Source: Phycisphaerales bacterium UBA7708 (GTDB taxonomy: Bacteria > Planctomycetota > Phycisphaerae > Sedimentisphaerales > Anaerohalosphaeraceae). Taken from it: a DNA stretch of 9,126 nucleotides. The stretch spans positions 1 through 9,126 of the forward strand of contig DLFY01000202.1 in NCBI GenBank assembly GCA_002482415.1, in the 5' to 3' direction. Below are positions 1 through 6,800 of the stretch, piece after piece; the first letter of the stretch is position 1; the number at the start of each line of letters is the position of its first letter. The notes beneath the pieces are model-generated. The model did no database searches. It was not told where the DNA came from and saw nothing but the letters and a program-made list of their open reading frames with translations. Position numbers and translations under genes: made by a program.

Positions 1-365
1 ACAAAAGGTTTTCCGCTTTCAGGGTTTAGTTGATAAATAAACTCATGCTTCCATGCATCTCTTGGAATTGTAGTGCCTTTCAGATAGCCACCCGACATCC
101 ACCCTTCAACATCCGTCGGCTGTTCCACCAAAGCAGTCAAGCCTTCTTCTTCAGTTGGTAATCGGCCGGTGTGCATTTTAAATAGTTCAACTGCGTCATG
201 CAGAGAACTCAGTGTTGCCTTGGTTGTGGTCACTCGAGCGGTATCAGTCTGGCCAAGAAAGTTTTTGGCTGCAATCGCCGCCAGAAGGCCGATGATGACA
301 ATCACCGCCATCACTTCCACCAGCGTAAAACCGCGAGATATCCGATTCCATTTTTTACTTTTCAT
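1..365 (-). CDS. gspG: Type II secretion major pseudopilin GspG, 3' end cut by window edge
   Basis: Major pseudopilin of the T2SS; after processing by the prepilin peptidase it polymerises into the periplasmic pseudopilus that pushes substrate through the secretin. I translated 121 codons from the ATG at 365 down to the window edge. Residues 1-11 are a short basic leader, and G12/F13 followed by TLVEV is a classical type IV prepilin cleavage site with the conserved Glu at +5 (E17). A hydrophobic helix follows (about residues 14-32, AVIVIIGLLAAIA). The GspG signature continues with LPTEEEGLTALVEQP, then GYLKGTTIPRDAW and ESGKPF, which match the family's 'LPTtEqGLqALv..P' and 'DPWG..Y' blocks. 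The Trp-Gly-Asn usual after DPW is replaced by Trp-Lys-His. A good SD lies 5 nt upstream. It is the last gene visible in the operon; gspH-M would be expected beyond the edge. The C-terminal calcium site is not visible. Confidence 0.93.
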   Translation of the reverse strand, partial: MKSKKWNRISRGFTLVEVMAVIVIIGLLAAIAAKNFLGQTDTARVTTTKATLSSLHDAVELFKMHTGRLPTEEEGLTALVEQPTDVEGWMSGGYLKGTTIPRDAWKHEFIYQLNPESGKPF

Positions 366-367
366 AG

Positions 368-374
368 TCACCTC
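368..374 (-). promoter_or_regulatory. Shine-Dalgarno sequence of gspG
   Basis: GAGGTGA on the minus strand, with the AGG core 5 nt before the ATG at 365. It supports the gspG start and contrasts with gspF, which has no such motif. It lies just outside the heptad array that fills the rest of the spacer. Confidence 0.75.
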
Positions 375-376
375 AT

Positions 377-446
377 TTCTGTATTGATGATTTAGGATTG
401 CAGATTGACGAATGCAAATTAAAAATCGTCCATCGACAATCCTCAA
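377..446 (-). repeat. Ten degenerate 7-bp units filling the gspF-gspG spacer
   Basis: Read on the minus strand from the base after the gspF stop codon, the spacer divides into exactly ten 7-bp units (446-440, 439-433 and so on to 383-377). Every unit starts with T and nine of ten end with A; the exception is 418-412, which ends in T. Examples are TTGAGGA, TCGTCAA and TCTGCAA. Only the 11 bp holding the gspG ribosome binding site lie outside the array. The same 7-bp period occurs on both sides of the four-helix-bundle gene at 1659-1693 and 2067-2101, so this looks like a diverged member of one repeat family. The periodicity is seen directly; the family relationship is inferred. Confidence 0.55.
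395..442 (-). other. Imperfect inverted repeat (RNA hairpin) just after gspF
   Basis: The arms 426-442 and 395-411 are 17 bp each and separated by a 14-nt A/T-rich loop. Fourteen positions form Watson-Crick pairs, one is G-U and two are mismatched. The hairpin begins 4 nt after the gspF stop. No T-run follows on the minus strand, so it does not look like an intrinsic terminator; an mRNA-stabilising or processing hairpin between gspF and gspG, which could set the high GspG:GspF ratio, is more likely. It lies wholly inside the heptad array. Confidence 0.5.
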
Positions 447-1658
447 TTAAAATTGTCCTGCCGAGAATTTAATCAGCGGCATCATGGTCGCATAGGCTAT
501 CACGCCGATAACCAGCGCCATCACCACAATAATCACCGGCTCGATGGCCGCACTGAGCCGTTCGATCACCAGGTCGCTGGAGGCATCCAGATTCTCACTG
601 ATGATCTTGAGCATCTGTTCCAGTTCACCGCTCTTTTCGCCGACGGCCACCATGTGGGCCACGGACGGATCGATCACGCCGCTGTCGCGCAGGGGCGTGG
701 CAATATCCGCCCCCGCCAGAATCCGGTCGCGGGCCTGCTTGACGGCGTCGTTCATAATCTGGTTGCCGGTCACCTGGGCAACGACCCGCAGGCTCTCGGC
801 CATCGACAGGCCCGCCCCCAGCAATGTCGCCAATGTCGATGCAAAACGAGATACAATCCGCTGTTTGACCAGCGGCCCAATACCCGGCAGACTCAGAAGC
901 AATTTATCCCGCAAATAAGAACCTTTGGCGGTCCTCATAATCTTCTTGTATCCCCAGCCGATACCAAACAAACCCGCCATAATCGGAAGAACCCACCAAC
1001 TGGTTAATACATCCGACGTGGAGACAAGGGCTTTGGTTATCCAGGGCAAATCCTGTCCGGTTTTGGATATCTGCTCAGCAATAATCGGAATCACTTTGAT
1101 GGTGATAATCAGCACGGCGCCAATCGAACCGACAATCAGCAGGGCCGGATAAATCATCGCCGTGGTCATCTTGGCTTCAAGCCGCTGACGTTTATCCATA
1201 AATGCGGCGGTGGTGGCCAGGCTTTTATCAAGGGTGCCTGTAACCTCGCCGACCCGCATCATACTGACATAAATCACATCAAAATACTGGCCATACTCGG
1301 TCAGCGTTTCGGCAAAGGATTCGCCGGTGACAACACGGTCACGAATGTCGGTCACGGCCACACGCAATCCATTGTCGCTAATCTGGGTAATCAGTACCGT
1401 CAATGCGTCGGTCAGTTTGATTCCCGCCGACAGCATGGTGGACAGTTCCTTGGTAAAGGCCGTCACCGCCCCGCGGGCGCTTTTGCCGAACAGCGAAAAC
1501 CGCCGCCTCGCTTCGCTGGCCGCGACTTCCCGGACATCGGTCGGGTGCAGCCCCTTGGCGCGGAGGTGCTTGCGGGCCGCAAAGGCGCTCTCGGCGGTAA
1601 TAATGCCTTTGTCGGTCTTTTTGGCAGCGTTAATGGCAATGTAACTGAATCTGGGCAT
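447..1658 (-). CDS. gspF: Type II secretion inner-membrane platform protein GspF
   Basis: Polytopic inner-membrane protein of the T2SS assembly platform; it contacts GspE in the cytoplasm and is thought to pass the ATPase motion on to the pseudopilus. It has 403 residues, the usual family length. The N-terminus MPRFSYIAINAAKK is typical of GspF. Two tandem GSPII_F domains are visible: about 66-189 (FTKELSTMLSAGIKLTDAL, then MMRVGEVTGTLDKSL) and 269-391 (FASTLATLLGAGLSMAESL, then MVAVGEKSGELEQML). Each carries the conserved 'L..G....AL' and 'GE.sG.L' elements. Membrane segments lie at about 171-193, 220-238 and 371-393, the normal three-helix topology. The start is well fixed by homology, yet there is no Shine-Dalgarno: the 35 bp upstream of the ATG are five A-rich heptads. 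PilC of type IV pili is the paralogous alternative; neighbouring gspD, gspE and gspG favour GspF. Confidence 0.95.
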   Translation of the reverse strand: MPRFSYIAINAAKKTDKGIITAESAFAARKHLRAKGLHPTDVREVAASEARRRFSLFGKSARGAVTAFTKELSTMLSAGIKLTDALTVLITQISDNGLRVAVTDIRDRVVTGESFAETLTEYGQYFDVIYVSMMRVGEVTGTLDKSLATTAAFMDKRQRLEAKMTTAMIYPALLIVGSIGAVLIITIKVIPIIAEQISKTGQDLPWITKALVSTSDVLTSWWVLPIMAGLFGIGWGYKKIMRTAKGSYLRDKLLLSLPGIGPLVKQRIVSRFASTLATLLGAGLSMAESLRVVAQVTGNQIMNDAVKQARDRILAGADIATPLRDSGVIDPSVAHMVAVGEKSGELEQMLKIISENLDASSDLVIERLSAAIEPVIIVVMALVIGVIAYATMMPLIKFSAGQF

Positions 1659-1693
1659 AAAAATATTTTATATTTTCAATTTTCTATTTTCCA
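1659..1693 (-). repeat. Left heptad array, inverted terminal arm abutting the gspF start
   Basis: Reading the minus strand towards the gspF ATG gives five perfect-phase 7-bp units of the form TnnAAAA: TGGAAAA, TAGAAAA, TTGAAAA, TATAAAA and finally TATTTTT, whose last base touches the ATG. A sixth unit, GAAAAAA at 1694-1700, continues the phase into the end of the four-helix-bundle gene. The stop codon of that gene (TAG, 1684-1686) is the start of the second unit. The stretch 1665-1697 is an inverted copy of 2070-2102, with 29 of 33 positions matching. Confidence 0.75.
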
Positions 1694-2043
1694 TTTTTTC
1701 TTCGCGTCGTTTTCTGCGATGCAATAAAAATAGCCGTCAGTTCTTTTGCTTCCTGCAAGAGCGGCTGACAGCGCTTTTGGGATATCAGTTCCTCATCTGC
1801 AATAAACTCGATCCAGAACATGGATTCATCAATCTCTTCTACAACAATTCCAAGCTTTTGCAGAAAAGCTCTTATCGACTGGGCGGAACAAGCCGACCGA
1901 TAATTTGCCGCAACCGAAGTTGAAGAGCGAAACAACTGGCTTCGCAAATGTTTTCCCATCCAGTTTTCCGGCAGTGCCTGACATAACTTCAGGCATCGTC
2001 TGGCAAATTCTTTTGTTCGATCTTGTAGTTCTGCCTTGTTCAT
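1684..2043 (-). CDS. S23/IVS-type four-helix bundle protein
   Basis: A 119-residue all-helical protein of the 23S-rRNA-intervening-sequence (S23, TIGR02436-like) four-helix bundle family. The hallmarks are clear: LQDRTKEFARRCLKL near the N-terminus, LFRSSTSVAANYRSA at about 37-51 (family 'LlRSgtSVgANyrEA'), KLGIVVEEIDESMFWIEF at 63-80 (family 'KL.ia.kEadEs.yWLel') and LLQEAKELTAIFIASQKTTRR at the end. The molecular role of the family is unknown; structures show a helical-bundle oligomer with a basic surface, and Avd of diversity-generating retroelements is a relative. No reverse transcriptase or template repeat is visible here. No convincing Shine-Dalgarno precedes the ATG. The last codons (Lys-Asn-Gly-Lys) and the stop lie inside the left heptad array. 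It shares the operon's strand and probably its transcript, but nothing ties it to secretion. Confidence 0.9.
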   Translation of the reverse strand: MNKAELQDRTKEFARRCLKLCQALPENWMGKHLRSQLFRSSTSVAANYRSACSAQSIRAFLQKLGIVVEEIDESMFWIEFIADEELISQKRCQPLLQEAKELTAIFIASQKTTRRKNGK

Positions 2044-2066
2044 TTTAGCGCGGCCATTCTCATTAA

Positions 2067-2101
2067 TTGAAAATGGAAAATGGAAAATTTACAATTTAAA
2101 A
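2067..2101 (+). repeat. Right heptad array, inverted terminal arm after the gspE stop
   Basis: On the plus strand five 7-bp units run in phase: TTGAAAA, two copies of TGGAAAA, then TTTACAA and TTTAAAA, ending 3 bp from the gspE stop codon (2105-2107). It is the inverted partner of 1659-1693. In the gspE-gspF transcript the two arms could pair across the four-helix-bundle gene as a long A-U-rich duplex. Confidence 0.75.
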
Positions 2102-2104
2102 TCC

Positions 2105-3808
2105 CTATCCCGCGTCCGCCTGCGTCACGCGCAGCACTTCGGCGATCGTGGTCGTGCCGGACAACACCTTTCGGGCGCCGTCCATACGCAGGGTCTGCAT
2201 GCCCTGCTCAAGGGCTTTTTTCTTGATGGCCCCGGCACTCTGCCGCTGATAGACCATCTCGCGGATTTCCTCGGTAATCGTCATCAGTTCATAAATCCCG
2301 GTTCGCCCGCGATAGCCCGTCTCGAAACACTTGGCACAGCCGGCCCCGGTATAAAAATGCGTTCCCTCGGCGTTTTCGGCGATACCCAGCTCCCGCAGCT
2401 CGTGCAGCGGAGGCTCGTAGGCCTGCTTGCAGTCCGGGCAAATCCGCCGGACCAGACGCTGGGCCAGTGTACAAATCAGCGACGAACTGACCAGGTAAGG
2501 TTCGACGCCGAAATCCAGCAGACGGCTGACCGCGCCCGCGGCATCGTTGGTGTGCAGCGTCGAAAACACAAGGTGGCCCGTCAGAGACGATTGAATCGCC
2601 ATGGCCGCCGTTTCGCGGTCGCGGACTTCGCCGACCATGATGACATCCGGGTCCTGACGCAGAATATGCCGCAGTGAATTGACAAAGGTCATGCCCTTCT
2701 TGCTGGACACCTGCATCTGGCTGATGCCTTCAAGCTGGTATTCGATGGGGTCTTCGACGGTCATGATATTCTTGACCTTGGAGTCGATCCGGTTCAGGCA
2801 GGCATACAGCGTCGTGCTTTTGCCGCTGCCGGTCGGGCCGGTTACAAAAATCACGCCGTGCGAGCGGTTGATCATCCGGTCAAAGACTTCGCGGTCTTCT
2901 TCCCAGAAGCCCAGCTCCTCCAGCGACAAGACGCCCGTGCTTTTATCCAGAATACGCAGCACCGCCCGTTCGCCATAGCTGGTCGGCACGGTACTGACAC
3001 GCAGGTCGATTTCACGCTGGCCGACACGTACGCTGCACCGGCCATCCTGCGGCATACGCCGTTCGGCAATATCCATCCCGGCCATGACCTTGATACGCGA
3101 GATAATCAGCGACAGGACGTTGCGGTTCAGCGACAGCGTATCATATAAAATGCCGTCCACGCGATACCGCACCTGAATTTTGGTTTCGTAGGGGTGAATG
3201 TGAATATCACTGGCCCGCATCTGCAGGGCGCGAAACAGGATATCGTTGACCAGGCGAATCACCGGCGGGCGATTAACCACATCCAGCAGGTCATCGCTGC
3301 TCTGGGCCTCATCGACCAACTGGTCGAGATTCTGCTGGTCCAGTTCCTCGGCGACTTCCTCGATGACGGTATTTTTCTGCTCGTAGGCGATATCGATGGC
3401 CGCGGTAATCGCCGCCCGCGTCGCCAGCGCTGTCCGCACCGGCCGGGCCAGCATCTTGGACACATTATCCACAATCGCCACCGCCAGCGGCGACGACACG
3501 ACCACGGTCGTGGAGCCGTTATCTTCTGGCCGTTCCAGGCCGATCAGATAATGATGCTGGGCATAGGTGGCGGGCACCGCCTCGACAAAATACTTGGGGA
3601 CGTCGCTGCCGTGGATTTCGTCGATGTAGTCCATCTTCAGCGCCGCGGCAAACAGCTTCAAAATGGCATCCTCGGTAAAGTTAGGCGCCATCAGCAGAAG
3701 CTGATCGATCCGCCGCTTGTCTTCGGCATGTTCGTCGAAATAACGCTTCAGCGCCCCGGCATCCAGGATGCCGGTCTGTTGGGCGGTTTGTATCAGCAGT
3801 TCTTTCAT
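2105..3808 (-). CDS. gspE: Type II secretion ATPase GspE
   Basis: Cytoplasmic hexameric ATPase (PulE/VirB11 superfamily) that powers pseudopilus assembly. At 567 residues it has the usual length. The N-terminal region (about 1-145) is a GspE-N-type domain, followed by an acidic linker (147-178, rich in Glu, Asp and Gln). The N2 domain carries RASDIHIHPYE at 198-208. The catalytic domain shows Walker A GPTGSGKST (324-332), the Asp box TVEDPIEYQ (350-358), Walker B DPDVIMVGEVRD (386-397) and the His box STLHTND (416-422). The zinc-binding insert keeps all four cysteines, C457/C460 and C491/C494, as in GspE and PilB. All key residues are present, so it should be active. It starts 41 nt after the gspD stop; upstream of the ATG only a weak AGAGA is seen. 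The four-helix-bundle cassette begins right after its stop. PilB is the alternative; context favours GspE. Confidence 0.95.
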   Translation of the reverse strand: MKELLIQTAQQTGILDAGALKRYFDEHAEDKRRIDQLLLMAPNFTEDAILKLFAAALKMDYIDEIHGSDVPKYFVEAVPATYAQHHYLIGLERPEDNGSTTVVVSSPLAVAIVDNVSKMLARPVRTALATRAAITAAIDIAYEQKNTVIEEVAEELDQQNLDQLVDEAQSSDDLLDVVNRPPVIRLVNDILFRALQMRASDIHIHPYETKIQVRYRVDGILYDTLSLNRNVLSLIISRIKVMAGMDIAERRMPQDGRCSVRVGQREIDLRVSTVPTSYGERAVLRILDKSTGVLSLEELGFWEEDREVFDRMINRSHGVIFVTGPTGSGKSTTLYACLNRIDSKVKNIMTVEDPIEYQLEGISQMQVSSKKGMTFVNSLRHILRQDPDVIMVGEVRDRETAAMAIQSSLTGHLVFSTLHTNDAAGAVSRLLDFGVEPYLVSSSLICTLAQRLVRRICPDCKQAYEPPLHELRELGIAENAEGTHFYTGAGCAKCFETGYRGRTGIYELMTITEEIREMVYQRQSAGAIKKKALEQGMQTLRMDGARKVLSGTTTIAEVLRVTQADAG

Positions 3809-3849
3809 TGTTTCTCTATTGGTCGATATCGGGTCATCGGAGACTGCGG

Positions 3850-6800
3850 TTATTGAATCTCCACCGTCACCGTGTTGCTCGGCGAACTTGCCTGCTTTTG
3901 TTTCAACTCTTCAATGTATTCATCGTCTTCGAGGATCTTCTCAGGATGAATTGGATTCGGCTTGAAACCCGGTAAACCTTGCATTCCCTGGAACATCGCC
4001 TCATCTTCTTCAAAAGCTTTACGTTTCTTCTGCGAGATTCTTTCAATATCAGATTGGCCCGTTAATTCATCACCAGGTTTAATAATGTTGGCTTTGACAA
4101 AAATATATAACTTGGTTTGCACATTAGATTCATTAACACCACGGAATAATAATCCAAGCAAGGGAATATCTCCAAGAAGCGGAACTTTTTCCACACCTTT
4201 GGTTTGATTAATGGTTTCAATGCCACCTAAAATAATGGTTGCTCCGGATGGCACTATTGACCATGTTTTTATATTGCTGCTGACGGTGTCTAAAGGTTTT
4301 GGGTAATCATCTCCTTTAACCTTAACGGTACCACCGCTTGTATCCGATGGATCAAGATCTTTACGGTCGAGTTCTATTTCCAACTGCATTATTTTTTCCG
4401 AAGCAATATGAGGAGTAATTGTAAGCGTAATGCCAGTTGGGTAATCCTTAAAGTCAACATTAATGCCAGTCGTCGGAACTCCTGTATCATTCGTTACAGT
4501 TGTGCTTGAATAAGCTGCAACATATTTAACATTTTCCGTCTTAATTACACCTTCTTCATTATCTTTAACCAAAACAGACGGCCGACCCAGTACGCGACCA
4601 TAACCTTTTTTGTCGGTTAACTCCAATAAGGCTTGGATATTGTCATCACCATAAAAAACTGAACCAGAACCATAAGAAACCGTTCCTTCTAAAGCAGTAC
4701 CGATGGTAGGCGTAACAGCCCCTGATGTCCCTCCAGTAATAGGATTCTTCAATTGTGTCAGAGTGCTGCCAAGCCCTCCTTTCTTAGATATCATATCAAG
4801 GTCAAATTTAAATTCATCATCTTTTGTTATTGACACCAGCGTGCAATCCAGCAGGACCTGCGGACGATAGGCATCCAGTTCTTTGATTAACTCCGAAATC
4901 CAGAGCTGATTTTTCTTATTGGCATAAACAATCAGTGAATTGGAGGCTTTATCCGCAATAATCCGAATGCGCTCTCCCTGCAGATTGGGCAGCGCCGGCG
5001 AGGAACTCGATGTCTGTGCGGTCTGAATCTTGGCATCCGGAGAAGCGGCGGCTGTTTTTGCAGCCCGTTCCTGTGTTTCACTAATCAAATCCTCAAGCGT
5101 CGTAACCAGTTCTTCGGGCTTCTGGTTTTCCAGTTGATAGACCACATAGGGCGTAGTGACCTGTTCCAGAATCCGGTCCACATGCGAAATCACCAGCGAG
5201 ACCGCCGCATGCTGGCGCGGGGTGGCGTGAATCAGCAGCGAGTTGGTCGATTCGAGAATCGAAATCTGCGGCTCGGAGGTAATCAATTCTCTGACGGTGC
5301 CGCCCTCAGCCGTCGGCAGACTCAGAAATGCCGTCTGTTCCTGCCCGGGCTGCTGAACTCCCGGCTGGGTCATCTGGCCGGGCATGGTGCGGGAGGTGCC
5401 GGTCGTACCGTAAGGCGAACTCATTCGCGACGTGGAACTGCTGCCATACATCGAGCCTTTGGAACCGGTAATCGAGGACACAGAATCCCGGGAGATAATC
5501 CCCAGGTCGCCGAGGGTGCTGACGATTTCCATTGCATCGACATTCTGGATTTCATATTCCCGGATGGTGCGCTGGTCTTTCTGCTCGACGTCGATATGCT
5601 TGATGACCAGTTCGATATCCTCGTGCTGTTCGGCAGTCGCATTGACCAGCAGCGAGTTGGTGTTGGGACGAATGGAAATAAACGGCTGATCCGCTCCGGC
5701 GGCGGCCTGCTGGGTAGCGGCCTGAGGAACAACCTGCTGTACCGGCTGGCCCGGCGCCGTCGGTCGGGTAATGCCGGTCGCCTGCTGCTGGGACTGCTTG
5801 CTGACGCTGATTTTGGCCAGTCCCAGTTCATTGAGCACATTAATCACTTCCGCAGCATCGACATTTTTAATCTCGTACTCCTTGACCCGCCGCAGGTTAT
5901 ACTGCTTGACGTCAAGGCTGTCGATCAGGTCTTCGACCATTTTAAGCTGTTCGCTGTTGCCAATCATCAGGATTCGATTGGTCCGCTCATCCGCGTCCAG
6001 ATAGACGGTAATCTCACTCTGGATACCGGTCGTCACCGCCTGCGGCACCGGCTGCGGCACAACCGGCTGGCCGGGCTGGCCGGGCTGGACCGGCTGACCG
6101 GGAACCACCACCGGACGGGCGGTCGGAACGGCGGGGGCCGTACTCGTCCCGACCGTAATGTTCAGATTTTGAAGCTGAGCGGCCAGTTTCTGCAGCCGCG
6201 GAATCAGCTCGCCGGCCTGCATAAACTGAAGCTGACGATGCGTGAATTTCTTCGGTGTTCCCGGCACGTCAATCAGCCGCAGAACTTCGGCTATTTTATC
6301 CATCCGATAGGCATAATCGGTGATGATCATCGTATTGGTTTCGGCAATCAGTATCGGGGGCGGGTTGGCCACGCCAAGATTCATCTGCCGAAGGATATTG
6401 TTGGCATTGTTGACATTGATATGCTTGAGTTCAAAGACACTGCTGATGATGACATCGCCGCGCTCAATCGGTTCATCTTCCTTGCGGAGCTTGGGGTCGC
6501 CGAACTGCGGCATCTGTGCCACCGGCAGAATCGTCACGAGGTTGCCCCGGCGGGTCATCACAAATCCCTTGTATCGCAATACCGATTCCAGCAGGGCATA
6601 ACAGTCCCGAACCTTGATTTTGCCGTCGTGAATCTTGAGCATGACCTCGCCGCGCACCTGGGTGTCGTCATACATATAATTAAGACCCAGTTGCTTGCCC
6701 ACCAGTTCCAGAAGCTGTTTGATGTCCACCTTTTCCGGCAGCGTGATGGTCAGTTCCAGCTCTTCCTCATCTTTGGATATCACAGGCTGTGTCGGGGCGG

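Larger units (their letters stand above)
1659..2101 (-). mobile_element. Putative cassette: four-helix-bundle gene between inverted heptad arrays
   Basis: A single 119-codon gene is bracketed by A/T-rich arrays in opposite orientation (about 33 bp, 29 matches). The whole unit is about 440 bp and sits between the gspE stop (2105) and the gspF start (1658) with almost nothing to spare. Members of the same protein family are known from intervening sequences in bacterial 23S rRNA genes (first described in Leptospira and relatives), which are also flanked by inverted repeats. Position and structure suggest an acquired unit. No transposase, no IS-type ends and no target-site duplication are visible, so mobility is inference. 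Confidence 0.45.

Noticed and set aside
1684..2043. Avd accessory gene of a diversity-generating retroelement
   Set aside because: The fold family is related, but no reverse transcriptase, template repeat or variable repeat is seen in the window.
2038..2055. A five-codon mini-ORF (Met-Ala-Ala-Leu-Lys) whose TGA overlaps the ATG of the four-helix-bundle gene
   Set aside because: The overlap could give translational coupling, but so short a frame is expected by chance and has no clear ribosome binding site.
1653..2107. Target-site duplication around the heptad cassette
   Set aside because: The bases outside the arms (GGGCAT on the left, TCCCTA on the right) are not direct repeats, so there is no evidence for classical transposition.
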